Shown in pieces: positions 55,443-64,000 of a stretch of 64,000 nucleotides of DNA. The position numbers were made by a program, and so were the translations under genes. Origin of the DNA: Paracoccus solventivorans (GTDB lineage Bacteria > Pseudomonadota > Alphaproteobacteria > Rhodobacterales > Rhodobacteraceae); assembly GCF_900142875.1 (NCBI RefSeq), contig NZ_FRCK01000001.1, positions 558,001 through 622,000 on the forward strand. The letters run 5' to 3'. Position 1 is the first letter of the stretch. Every line of letters starts with the position of its first letter. The notes beneath the pieces are model-generated. The model did not search any database. It saw only the letters and a program-made list of their open reading frames with translations, and was not told the origin of the DNA.

Positions 55443-57440
55443 TCAGCTGACCAGCGCCCGCCGGTTCTGCAGGTGGCGGGTCGCCATCTTGCGCCCCATC
55501 CGCCCCGATGCCAGCACCCGCGCCGGCACCGGCGCCGCGCCGCTGCGCAGCTGCGGGAACAGCGTCAGGATCTCCTCCAGCGCCGCCGGGCCGACCGAGT
55601 TCAGCGCCACGTCGCCGGTGAACAGCGATTCCGTTTCCGCACCGTTCGAGAACACGATCTGGTGGTCGTCGAACAGGAAGTGGACATAGGTCACGCCGTC
55701 CAGATCCTCGGCAATGTCGATCCCGCCCAGCTGGCACAGCTGCTTGGCGGCGACCAGGACCTCATCGGTGCCGAACATCTTCTGCGCGATGCGCGAGCGC
55801 ACCAGCACCCGGTGCTGCGGCGACACCACCAGATCGGTCGAGGGCAGCCCGTCCCCCAGCGCGCCCGCGCGGATGCGGATCGGGCGCAGCCGCGGGTTCG
55901 CGGCCAGCTGCGCGGCATCCAGGCGGCTACTGCCGATCCAGCGGATCGGTTGCAGCCCGGCGTCGCGGGTGCGCACCAGATCGCCCACCGCCAGCCTGCC
56001 GGCAGCGACCGGGCCGCGGTCGGTCTCGATCAGCGCGTCGGCGCCGAAGCAGACCACCCGCGTGGTCTCATGGGTCAGCGCCTCGCCACCCACCGCCGCG
56101 CCGCCGTTCTGGATGGTCAGGGTGAAATCCTGTCCGAAACCATTGGCAGAGTTGATGTCGTTCAGGATCCCATCCGCCTGGTCGGCGCGCATCCACTGCA
56201 GTGGGGTGCGGTAGGGCTGTTCGCCCGCGGCCTCGCGCTGCGCGTTGATAATGGCGAGGTTGTCGTGGTTGTAGTAGCCCGACAGGTCCACGACATCGTT
56301 GTTGGCATCGTTGCCGTCGTCATAGGCCGCAGGGTCGATCCCGGCATTGAAATCGGTGATCAGGTCGCCGCTGCCGCCGACGAAGGTATCGAACCCCTCG
56401 CCCCCGGTCAGCGTGTCGGCCCCGGCCCCACCATCCAGCGAATCGTTGCCCTTGCCACCATCCAGCCTGTCGTTGCCCTCATCGCCGAACAGCCGGTCGT
56501 CGCCGTCCCCCCCGCGCAGGGTGTCGTCGTCCTTTCCGCCGCGAAGCTCATCGTTTCCGGCCCCGCCCTCCAGCAGGTCGTTGCCGCCATCGCCCCGCAG
56601 CGTGTCGTTGCCGTCGCCGCCATAGAGGCTGTCGTTGCCCTCGCCGCCATGGATCTGGTCGTTGCCGGCATCGCCATACAGCTTGTCGTTGCCCGCCTCG
56701 CCATGGATGACGTCGTTGCCCTCGCCGCCCTCGACGGTATCGTCACCGGCCCCGGCATAGACGGTGTCATTGCCGCGCCCGGCGCGGATATGGTCCATGT
56801 TGCCGCTATGGCCGGGCAGGATCGCATCGCCGCGATCCACGCGGTCGCCGTCCTTGTCGACATAATTCGCGTCGATCCGGTCATTGCCATCGGTGCCGTC
56901 GACATAGCCGTCGCGGAACGGCAGGGGGACGCGGCTGTTGTCGATGCTGGCGAATGCGCTTTCGGTATAGTTCGAGCTGCCCGACGGCATTTTCATGCTG
57001 ACGATCAGGTATTTGGTCAGCTCGCGTTCGCCGAACCCTGCCCCTTGGGCCACCGGCGGCAACACGAAAGTGTTACCCTCCACATCCTGCACGATCCGAA
57101 CCGTGGCGGTGATGGTCCGCGTCGAACCGTCGTCCAGCCTCTGCGTCACCTGGACGTTCGAGACGATGACCCCCGAGTCCGCCTTGAGCTGATATTCGAC
57201 CCCGTTCAGCTTGTAGGAAAGATAGTCGTTCGTGCCATGATGATCGAACTGGACGCCGGAGCCACCACCGACATCATGCAACGTCATCTGAAGGCTGTTG
57301 GCAAACAGCGGGTCGCCTGCCGCGCCGAAAGTCTGGTTCCTCAGCACCCCGTCCGCATTTTCGGCAGAGTAATTGCGCTCGTTCGTGTCCATATCCGACA
57401 GCTTGCCGAGATAGAGCACGGTATAGGTATTCACAGCCAT
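55443..57440 (-). CDS. RTX protein with C-terminal Hint domain
   Basis: A 665-residue acidic protein without a Sec signal. Residues 1-180 are a beta-rich domain of unknown kind. Residues about 182-360 hold some 15 glycine-rich nonapeptide repeats (GGxGNDxLx), which fold as a calcium-binding parallel beta-roll and mark type I secretion substrates. Residues about 463-610 are a Hint_2 (hedgehog/intein-like) domain starting [17 protein letters not shown] with C464, then SPQHRVLV. No C-extein is present, so it is not a splicing intein. The upstream in-frame ATG at 57560 is less likely than 57440. No hly-type transporter genes are in the window. Confidence 0.88.
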   Translation of the reverse strand: MAVNTYTVLYLGKLSDMDTNERNYSAENADGVLRNQTFGAAGDPLFANSLQMTLHDVGGGSGVQFDHHGTNDYLSYKLNGVEYQLKADSGVIVSNVQVTQRLDDGSTRTITATVRIVQDVEGNTFVLPPVAQGAGFGERELTKYLIVSMKMPSGSSNYTESAFASIDNSRVPLPFRDGYVDGTDGNDRIDANYVDKDGDRVDRGDAILPGHSGNMDHIRAGRGNDTVYAGAGDDTVEGGEGNDVIHGEAGNDKLYGDAGNDQIHGGEGNDSLYGGDGNDTLRGDGGNDLLEGGAGNDELRGGKDDDTLRGGDGDDRLFGDEGNDRLDGGKGNDSLDGGAGADTLTGGEGFDTFVGGSGDLITDFNAGIDPAAYDDGNDANNDVVDLSGYYNHDNLAIINAQREAAGEQPYRTPLQWMRADQADGILNDINSANGFGQDFTLTIQNGGAAVGGEALTHETTRVVCFGADALIETDRGPVAAGRLAVGDLVRTRDAGLQPIRWIGSSRLDAAQLAANPRLRPIRIRAGALGDGLPSTDLVVSPQHRVLVRSRIAQKMFGTDEVLVAAKQLCQLGGIDIAEDLDGVTYVHFLFDDHQIVFSNGAETESLFTGDVALNSVGPAALEEILTLFPQLRSGAAPVPARVLASGRMGRKMATRHLQNRRALVS

Positions 57441-57784
57441 CTGAAAACTCCTCGGCCCCAAGAACGATGGGCAGAGGTCCTGCGACACGGGCTGACGAGA
57501 ACAGGCTGCATCGCCCGCCGGAACCGCGGGTCGAGGGGACATTCTGGATACAGACTGCAACCGGCGTCAGACGGCGAATCGATGGGACATACCCTTGCCG
57601 CCACCATGCCCATGAACGAAAGATACCGTCAATCTGAAAAAATAAATCAGGATTAATCAGAATGATACTGATGATCTGTTGCTAGACAAACATCCTGAAA
57701 CCACCGATTGGCGCGGGGATTTCACTTGTGGCAGGATGGCGTGACAGCGGCGGGCGCCGCGCGGATCACAACCGGGGGATGATC
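57441..57784. promoter_or_regulatory. AT-rich divergent control region, RTX gene / alpha-2-macroglobulin gene
   Basis: The 344-base gap holds no gene. Its AT-rich centre (about 57625-57700) contains three AATCAG-like repeats and an inverted repeat ATCAG-N7-CTGAT (57656-57672), a possible operator. Promoters in both directions are expected here but cannot be fixed by eye. Confidence 0.4.
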
Positions 57785-60700
57785 ATGGCGCAGGTGAAAC
57801 GGCAGGGGCGGCGCGCGGCGCGGGCGGCATTCGGGATCGCGCTGGCGCTGCTGGCGCTGGCACCCGCGGCGCAGGCCCAGACCCGCCCCGAAGATGTGGT
57901 GCCCCAGGCCCGGGTGGTGCTGCAAAGCGATCTCGACCTGCCGGGCAACGACCTGTCGATGATCCGCCAGCTGGGGCAGGACGCCTGCGTCGCGGCTTGT
58001 CTCGCGACCGACGCCTGCCGGGCCCTGACCTGGAACGCACGGGCACGGGCCTGTTTTCTCAAGACCGGCGCCGGGGCGGGGGCACCCTATGTCGGCGCCC
58101 ATTCCGGGATCGTGACAGAGACCGCGCCCGAGGTGATCGCCCTTGCCGCGGCGCGGCTGGCGGCCTCGGGCTGGGTCAGCGACAGCGACCGGCGCGAGCT
58201 GGCCGAACAGGCGCGGCGCCTCTCGGGCAACTGGCCGGGCGACGGCAGCGATGCCGCGGGGCTGCGCCAGCACGCGCAGGACGCGACGACGCCCGAGGAC
58301 CGGGTGCACTGGCTGGGCGCGCTGGCCGCGTTGACCGACACGGCGCCGGACTGGGCGGCGCTGGCCGCGGCGCTGGATGAGGCCGCGGGCGCCCCCGACG
58401 GCCCCCGCGACGACCGGATGCGGCGGCAGGCGGCTCTGGCCGCGCTCAACTCCTGGCTGCGCGACCCCGGCCCCGGCAGCGCGATGCTGCAGCTGTGGTC
58501 GCGGCTGGCCGAGGAAAGCGGGCGCGGCCGCGACGCGCTGGCCGCGATCCGGCAGGCGGCTGCGGCCGAGCCCGGCAACCCCGAGCTTGCCGCCCGCCTG
58601 GAAGAGCTCGAGGCGCGCCACGGCTTCCGCGTCGCCGACAGCCGCGCCGACAGCGACGGCCCGGAACCGCGCGTCTGCGTCGGGTTTTCCGAACCCGTGG
58701 CCTCGGGCGTGGACATGCGGCCCTTTGTGCAGCTGCCCGACCCGGCGCTGGGGGTCGAGGCGCAGGGGTATGAGATCTGCATCACCGGCGCCCCGCGCGG
58801 GCAGGCGCTGCGCTTTGCCTTGCGCGCCGGGCTGCCGGCCGAAAACGGCGACACGCTGCGCCGCACGGTGGAACAGTCGGTCTATGTCCGCGACCGCGCG
58901 CCCTTGGTGCGGTTTTCCGGCCGCGCCTATGTGCTGCCCGCGACCGGCGATCAGGGGCTGACCCTGAACACCGTCAACACCGACGCGGCCGAGCTGGTGC
59001 TTTATCGCATGTCGGACCGCAACCTTGTCGCGGCGCTGCGCGACAACCTGTTCGCCGCGCCGCTGGAGGACTGGCAGATCGGCCGGTTCGAGGACCGGAT
59101 CGGCGACGAGATCTGGCGCGGCCAGCTGGACGTGGCCCCGCCCGAGGGCGGCGGCGAGCATCCCCTGAACGCCGAGGTCGCCTCGCGCATCGACCTGCGG
59201 CAGGCGGGGCTGACGCTTGCGCCCGGCGTCTATGTGCTGAACGCGACCGTGCCGGGGCAGTCGACCGACCGCAGCCCGCGCGCCTCGCAATGGTTCATGA
59301 TTTCGGATCTGGGGCTCAGCGCGTTTCAGGGCGCGGACGGGCTGACCGTGGCGGTGCGGGGTTTGGGCGACGCGAGCGCACGCGCGGGGGTGGAACTGCA
59401 GCTGGTCTCGCGCGGGAACGCGGTGCTGGGCCGGGCGGTGACGGACGGGGACGGGATCGCGCATTTCGACGCCGGGCTGGTGCGCGGCACCGGTGCCTCT
59501 GCCCCCGGCATCGTGACCGCGACGGCAAGCGATGGTGAGCGGATCACCGACCTGGCCTTCCTGTCGCTGATCGACCCGGAATTCGACCTGTCCGACCGCG
59601 GGGTCGAGGGTGCGCCCCCTGCCCCGCCGATCGACCTGTTCCTGGCGCTGGACCGCGGCGCCTATCGCGCCGGAGAGGTTGCCCATGCAACGATCCTGGC
59701 CCGCGACGGCCGCGCGCAGGCGCTGGACGCCCTGCCGCTGAACGCCCGCGTGATCCGCCCCGATGGCGTCGAGCACGCGCGGCTGGTGCCGCAGCCGGCG
59801 GGCGCGGGCGGCGCGGTGCTGGATTTCCCGATCCCCGGCAACGCCCCGCGCGGCGCCTGGCGCATCGACCTGCGGGTGGAAGAGGACGGCCCCGCGCTGG
59901 CCTCGGCCCGGCTGCTGGTCGAGGATTTCCGCCCCGAGCGCATCGACTTTGCCCTGACCCTGCCCGAGGGCGCGCTGCCCGCCGCCGCACCGGTTCAGGT
60001 CGCCTTTGACGCGCGCTGGCTGTTCGGCGCCCCCGCGGCCGACCTGCCGGTGGACGGCGAGCTGCGCCTGATCCCCGCCAGCAGCCTGCCGGGCTGGGAC
60101 GGCTATGTGTTCGGCCGCCACGACGATGCCTCGGACCCGGATGTGGTGGCGATGCCCTCGGGCCAGACCGATGCCGCCGGGCATTTCGCCGCCAGCGCCG
60201 AGTTGCCGCCCGCCCTGCAGGCCGCCGCCCGCCCGTGGCAGGCGACGCTGGCGATGTCGGTGCGCGAAGGCGCCGGCCGCCCGGTCGAGCGCCGCGTGAC
60301 CCGCACCATCGCCCCCGCCCGCACCGCCATCGGCCTGCGCCCCGATTTCGAGGGCGGCAGCGTTGCCGAGGGATCCGACGCCGGCTTCCGCATCGTCGCG
60401 CTGGGTGCCGACCTGCAACCCGCCGCCGCGACGGTGGACTGGGTGCTGAACCGGGTGCAGACCGATTACCAGTGGTTCGCCCTTGACGGCGAATGGAGCT
60501 GGGAGCCGGTGACCCGCCGCAGCCGCGTCTCCTCGGGCCAGCTGGAGCTTGCCGCCGACGGCCCCGCGCCGCTGGCGGTGCCGGTGGACTGGGGCAGCTA
60601 CGAGCTGGTGGTGGCCGCGGCGGACGGCGCGGAAAGCTCCCTCACCTTCGACGCGGGCTGGGGGGCGGCGTCCTCGGGCAGCGATACCCCCGACCGGATG

Positions 60701-63325
60701 CGGGTGACGCTGGACCGCCCCGCCTATCGCCCCGGCGACACCGCCACCCTGACGATGGAGGCCGCGGCCGACGGGGTGGCGCTGGTCTCGGTCATGTCGA
60801 ACCGGCTGATCTCGCTGCAATCGGTGCCGGTCACGGCCGGGCGCAACACGGTCGAACTGCCGGTGACCGACGACTGGGACGCCGGCGTCTATGTCGCCGC
60901 CAGCGCCATACGGCCGCTGGACGCGCAGGCCGGCCACGCGCCGGTGCGCACGCTGGGGATCGCGCCTGCCGCCGTCGATCCCGGCGACCGGGTGCTGTCC
61001 GCGACGCTGACCGCACCCGAATCCACCGACCCGCGCGGCGCGGCGCAGGTGACACTGGCGGTCGAGGGCGCGCAGCCGGGGCAGAGCGTCCACGCCACCA
61101 TCTGGGCCGTCGATCAGGGCATCCTGAACCTGACCGGCTATCAGCCGCCCTCGGCCACCGACCATTACTTCGGCCAGCGCCGGCTGGGCGTGGGGCTGCG
61201 CGATCTTTACGGGCGGCTGATCCTGCCCTCGGGCGCGGCCGACGGGGCGCTGCGCACGGGCGGCGATGCGGGCGCCGCGCAGACGCAGGCGCCTCCGCCC
61301 ACGGAAAAGCTGATGGCGTGGTTTTCCGGCCCGCTGACGCTGGACGATCAGGGCCGCGCCACGGTCGAGGTACCGCTGCCCGATTTCAACGGCGAGGTGC
61401 GGGTGATGGCGCTGGCGTGGACGGACACCGCGCTGGGGCAGGCCGACACCACCATGCTGGTGCGCGACCCGGTGGTGATGGTGGCGACCGTCCCCGCATT
61501 CCTCGCCCCCGGCGACCGGGCGCAGGCCGAACTGCGCCTGACCCACGCCACCGGCCCTGCCGGCACCGTGCGGCTGGCGCTGGAAAACATCGCCGAGGCC
61601 GAGGCCGACGACGCGGTGGCGCTGACCACCGACATCGCGGCTGAAACCGCACTGGCCGAGGGCCAGTCCGTGACCCTGCCGCTGTCGCTGTCGGCCCCCG
61701 ACGAGCAGGGGCTGGCGCAGCTGCGGCTGACCGCGGAACTGCCCGACGGACGCCAGGTCACCAAGGACCTGTCGATCCCGGTCGAGCGGCTGGACCCGCC
61801 CGTCACCCGCGCCCTGCGGCTGACGCTGGCGCCGGGGCAGGAACAGGCGCTCGACCTGTCCTCCCTGGGCAATTTCCGCCCCGGCACCGGGCGGCTGATG
61901 CTGTCCAGCGGCGCCTTTGCCGCGCTGGACGTGCCGGCGGCGATCGCGCAGCTGTCGAACTGGGCCTATGGGTGCAGCGAACAGCTCGCCTCGGCCGCGA
62001 TCCCGCTGATCCACGCGCAGAGCTTGGCCCCCGAGGGCGCGCCCCCGCGCACGGGCGACCGCGAAGCGGTGGACAAGGCCATCGCCCAGATCCTCACCCG
62101 CCAGACGCCCGAGGGCGGTTTCGGCCTGTGGAGCGCGGACTCCGGCGACCGCTGGCTGGACGCCTATATCGCCGACTTCCTGTCCCGCGCGCGCGAGGCC
62201 GGGTTCGCGGTCCCCGATCAGGCGTTCCGCAATGCGCTGTCCGCCCTGCAGAACGGGCTGAATGCCGCCGCCGATCCGCAATATGCCGATGCCGACGAAA
62301 ACGCCGCCACGGCCTATGCCGCCTATGTGCTGGCGCGCGAACGCGCCGCGGTGGTCAGCGATCTGCGCTATTACGCCGACACCGGGGCCGAGGGTTTCGC
62401 CACCCCCATGGCCGCCGCCCAGCTGGGCGCGGCGCTGGCGGCAGTCGGGGACCAGAGCCGCGCGGACATGATGTTCCGCCGCGCGCAGGCGCTTGCCACC
62501 GAAGGCAAGGAGCCCAGCAGCGGGTTCCGCGGCGACTATGGCACCATCCTGCGCGACCGCGCCGCGATGCTGGCGCTGGCCGCCGAATCCGGCAGCCAGG
62601 CGGTGGACCGCGAAGGGACGGTGGCCGCGATCTCGGCCGGGCTGGACGCGCGCGGCGGCTGGCTGTCCACGCAAGAGGCCGCGTGGATCGTGCTGGCCGG
62701 GCAGGCGCTGTCCACCGGCCCGGGCGCGGGCGGCGGGCTGGCGCTGAACGGCGCGGCGCTGTCGGCCCCCACCGCCGATCTGGGCGACGCGGGCGCAGTC
62801 CCCGCGACCACGCTGCGCAACGATAGCGCGGCGGCGCTGCCGGTCACGCTCAGCGCCACCGCGGTGCCGGTCGAGCCGTTGCAGGCCGGCGGCACCGCAT
62901 TCGCCGTCACCCGCAGCTATTACACCCCGGACGGGGAACCCGCCGACCCCGCGCAGGTCGCGCTGGGAACGCGGCTGGTGGCGGTGATCGAGATCCGGCC
63001 GTTCGACGTCGCGGGCGGGCGGCTGATCCTGACCGACCCGCTGCCCGCGGGGTTCGAGATCGACAACCCCAACCTGATCTCGCAGGGCGAACTCACCGGG
63101 CTCGACTGGCTGGAGCTGACCGACTGGACCGACATGGTCGAGTTCCGGCAGGACCGTTTCGCCGCCGCCGTCACCAGCAATGGCGACCAGCCGATCCGGC
63201 TGGCCTACCGGCTGCGGGCGGTGACGGCGGGCGAGTTCGCGCATCCGGCGGCGGTGGTCTCGGACATGTATCGCCCGGATCGCCGGGGCTGGACCGACAG
63301 TGGCCGGACCGCGATCACGCCCTGA
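57785..63325 (+). CDS. Bacterial alpha-2-macroglobulin with N-terminal PAN domain
   Basis: A 1,846-residue envelope protease trap of the YfhM type. A Sec signal (residues 1-31, GIALALLALAPAAQA) lacks a lipobox, so the protein is probably periplasmic and not lipid-anchored. A PAN/Apple-like domain with four cysteines (C68, C72, C78, C90) follows. Repeated MG domains fill the centre (e.g. LDRPAYRPGDTATLTMEA). The thioester motif GCSEQ is intact at C1397-Q1400, so it can link covalently to attacking proteases. Of three in-frame ATGs, 57785 has GGGGG at the right distance. pbpC follows after 25 bases, the classic pairing in which A2M guards the wall repaired by PBP1C. Confidence 0.93.
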   Translation: MAQVKRQGRRAARAAFGIALALLALAPAAQAQTRPEDVVPQARVVLQSDLDLPGNDLSMIRQLGQDACVAACLATDACRALTWNARARACFLKTGAGAGAPYVGAHSGIVTETAPEVIALAAARLAASGWVSDSDRRELAEQARRLSGNWPGDGSDAAGLRQHAQDATTPEDRVHWLGALAALTDTAPDWAALAAALDEAAGAPDGPRDDRMRRQAALAALNSWLRDPGPGSAMLQLWSRLAEESGRGRDALAAIRQAAAAEPGNPELAARLEELEARHGFRVADSRADSDGPEPRVCVGFSEPVASGVDMRPFVQLPDPALGVEAQGYEICITGAPRGQALRFALRAGLPAENGDTLRRTVEQSVYVRDRAPLVRFSGRAYVLPATGDQGLTLNTVNTDAAELVLYRMSDRNLVAALRDNLFAAPLEDWQIGRFEDRIGDEIWRGQLDVAPPEGGGEHPLNAEVASRIDLRQAGLTLAPGVYVLNATVPGQSTDRSPRASQWFMISDLGLSAFQGADGLTVAVRGLGDASARAGVELQLVSRGNAVLGRAVTDGDGIAHFDAGLVRGTGASAPGIVTATASDGERITDLAFLSLIDPEFDLSDRGVEGAPPAPPIDLFLALDRGAYRAGEVAHATILARDGRAQALDALPLNARVIRPDGVEHARLVPQPAGAGGAVLDFPIPGNAPRGAWRIDLRVEEDGPALASARLLVEDFRPERIDFALTLPEGALPAAAPVQVAFDARWLFGAPAADLPVDGELRLIPASSLPGWDGYVFGRHDDASDPDVVAMPSGQTDAAGHFAASAELPPALQAAARPWQATLAMSVREGAGRPVERRVTRTIAPARTAIGLRPDFEGGSVAEGSDAGFRIVALGADLQPAAATVDWVLNRVQTDYQWFALDGEWSWEPVTRRSRVSSGQLELAADGPAPLAVPVDWGSYELVVAAADGAESSLTFDAGWGAASSGSDTPDRMRVTLDRPAYRPGDTATLTMEAAADGVALVSVMSNRLISLQSVPVTAGRNTVELPVTDDWDAGVYVAASAIRPLDAQAGHAPVRTLGIAPAAVDPGDRVLSATLTAPESTDPRGAAQVTLAVEGAQPGQSVHATIWAVDQGILNLTGYQPPSATDHYFGQRRLGVGLRDLYGRLILPSGAADGALRTGGDAGAAQTQAPPPTEKLMAWFSGPLTLDDQGRATVEVPLPDFNGEVRVMALAWTDTALGQADTTMLVRDPVVMVATVPAFLAPGDRAQAELRLTHATGPAGTVRLALENIAEAEADDAVALTTDIAAETALAEGQSVTLPLSLSAPDEQGLAQLRLTAELPDGRQVTKDLSIPVERLDPPVTRALRLTLAPGQEQALDLSSLGNFRPGTGRLMLSSGAFAALDVPAAIAQLSNWAYGCSEQLASAAIPLIHAQSLAPEGAPPRTGDREAVDKAIAQILTRQTPEGGFGLWSADSGDRWLDAYIADFLSRAREAGFAVPDQAFRNALSALQNGLNAAADPQYADADENAATAYAAYVLARERAAVVSDLRYYADTGAEGFATPMAAAQLGAALAAVGDQSRADMMFRRAQALATEGKEPSSGFRGDYGTILRDRAAMLALAAESGSQAVDREGTVAAISAGLDARGGWLSTQEAAWIVLAGQALSTGPGAGGGLALNGAALSAPTADLGDAGAVPATTLRNDSAAALPVTLSATAVPVEPLQAGGTAFAVTRSYYTPDGEPADPAQVALGTRLVAVIEIRPFDVAGGRLILTDPLPAGFEIDNPNLISQGELTGLDWLELTDWTDMVEFRQDRFAAAVTSNGDQPIRLAYRLRAVTAGEFAHPAAVVSDMYRPDRRGWTDSGRTAITP

Positions 63326-63350
63326 CGGCCACGCGCCGCTGGACCGGCGC

Positions 63351-64000
63351 ATGGGACGGCGGCTGCTGGCGCTGGCGCTGGCGGCCGGGCTGCTGGCGCA
63401 TGGCGCCGACCGGGCGCGCGCCGCCTGGGACCGCTGGATCAACGCGACCGAACTGCCCGCCCTGACCGTCCCGGTCGGGACCGAGGTGCTGGCCCGCGAC
63501 GGCACCCTGCTGCGCGCATTCCCGGTCGGCGACGGGCTGTGGCGGCTGGCGCCACCGCAGTCGGGGGTGGACCCGCGCTTCCTGTCGATGCTGGTCGGGT
63601 GGGAGGACCGGCGCTTCTACAGCCACGACGGCGTGGACCGCCGCGCGATCCTGCGCGCCGCGTGGCAGACGCTGCGGCACGGGCGGGTGGTCTCGGGCGC
63701 CTCGACGCTGTCGATGCAGACCGCGCGGCTGCTGGAACGCGGCCCCACCGGCGACTGGCGCGCCAAGCTGCGGCAGGCCCGCGTCGCGCTGGCGCTGGAA
63801 CGGCGGCTGGGCAAGGAGCGCATCCTCGACCTCTATCTGCGGCTCGCGCCCTATGGCGGCAATACCGAAGGGGTGCGCGCCGCCAGCCTGATGTGGTTCG
63901 GCAAGGAACCGCGCCGCCTGACCCCCGCGGAATCGGCCCTGCTGGTGGCGCTGCCGCAGGCGCCGGAATCGCGCCGCCCCGATCTGCCCGCGGCCCGCCC
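63351..64000 (+). CDS. pbpC: Penicillin-binding protein 1C, N-terminal part (runs off the window)
   Basis: The frame is open from the ATG at 63351 to the right edge (216 codons). After an N-terminal hydrophobic segment (LLALALAAGLLAHG) comes the GT51 glycosyltransferase domain with WEDRRFYSHDGVD (catalytic Glu), SGASTLSMQTARLL and KERILDLYLRLAPYGGN. These are the conserved transglycosylase motifs of class A PBPs, and the short spacing and neighbour identify PBP1C. The transpeptidase domain lies beyond the window. The gene begins 25 bases after the alpha-2-macroglobulin stop, so they share a transcript. Confidence 0.9.
   Translation, partial: MGRRLLALALAAGLLAHGADRARAAWDRWINATELPALTVPVGTEVLARDGTLLRAFPVGDGLWRLAPPQSGVDPRFLSMLVGWEDRRFYSHDGVDRRAILRAAWQTLRHGRVVSGASTLSMQTARLLERGPTGDWRAKLRQARVALALERRLGKERILDLYLRLAPYGGNTEGVRAASLMWFGKEPRRLTPAESALLVALPQAPESRRPDLPAAR

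Noticed and set aside
56400..56800. Short tandem repeats on the plus strand resembling an array
   Set aside because: They are the codons of the RTX nonapeptide repeats on the minus strand.
55443..57440. Hint domain as a splicing intein
   Set aside because: It is at the C-terminus with no C-extein and no splice-junction His-Asn followed by Ser/Thr/Cys that I can see.
57722..63505. 1,927-codon open frame on the minus strand
   Set aside because: It is the complement of the alpha-2-macroglobulin gene, has low-complexity Arg/Gln/Gly-rich translation and no domain; GC-rich genes give such shadows.

Overview
The window looks like the chromosome of a high-GC alphaproteobacterium of the family Rhodobacteraceae, most likely Paracoccus or a close relative. 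This rests on the strongly GC3-biased genes, the leuC/leuD/leuB and rsfS-rlmH-dapD neighbourhoods, the RTX protein with a C-terminal Hint domain, the paired alpha-2-macroglobulin and pbpC genes, and repeated use of LivFGHMK-type and polar amino acid ABC importers. The genus is inference; there is no rRNA here.

Bases 1-5,660 form a lower-GC accessory block that ends exactly at the 3' end of a tRNA-Pro(CGG) gene (5660-5736, minus strand), the usual place for integrated elements. It carries the C-terminal part of a STAND-like P-loop ATPase, a SEC-C protein that also has a PD-(D/E)XK-like nuclease signature, a small membrane-anchored unknown, a UPF0149/SEC-C protein and an SH3-domain lipoprotein. 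No integrase is visible.

Bases 5,840-14,450 are housekeeping: leucine biosynthesis (leuB, leuD, leuC, interleaved with a secreted EEP-fold protein and an HdeD-like membrane protein), rsfS (probably started at CTG), rlmH, a LOG-family hydrolase and dapD.

Bases 14,800-27,410 are a complete hydroxyproline catabolic locus. It encodes an amino acid ABC importer, a D-hydroxyproline dehydrogenase, a 4-hydroxyproline epimerase, aconitase X (cis-3-hydroxyproline dehydratase type), a dehydratase-type proline racemase homologue, a GntR/FCD regulator, a DapA-family pyrroline deaminase, an alpha-ketoglutarate semialdehyde dehydrogenase and a pyrroline-2-carboxylate reductase-type enzyme. Three copies of the palindrome ATACA-N3-TGTAT stand in front of its three promoters and are the likely operators of the GntR protein.

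Bases 27,570-47,480 are a second catabolic locus resembling the Atu (acyclic terpene) and Liu (leucine/isovalerate) systems but not identical to either. It has an SDR, an isovaleryl-CoA-dehydrogenase-like enzyme, two crotonases, an AtuA-like DUF1446 protein, an acyl-CoA carboxylase whose biotin carboxylase and biotin carrier are separate genes, a transglutaminase-fold protein, a TetR regulator, a DUF169 protein, a full Liv-type ABC importer with an acyl-CoA synthetase inside its operon, and a PaaK-like protein. A palindrome of the form TGAA-N5-TTCA recurs at three of its promoter regions and suggests a single TetR regulon. The substrate is unknown; a branched or isoprenoid carboxylic acid is the best guess.

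Bases 47,580-52,080 hold panB and nadC-nadB-nadA. Bases 52,250-55,410 hold a BKACE-family enzyme and a class III aminotransferase under a divergent RpiR regulator. Bases 55,440-64,000 hold the RTX/Hint protein, a 1,846-residue thioester alpha-2-macroglobulin and the start of pbpC. Two families of dispersed palindromic repeats run through the region; one copy lies in frame inside the aconitase X gene and another supplies the ribosome binding site of nadB.
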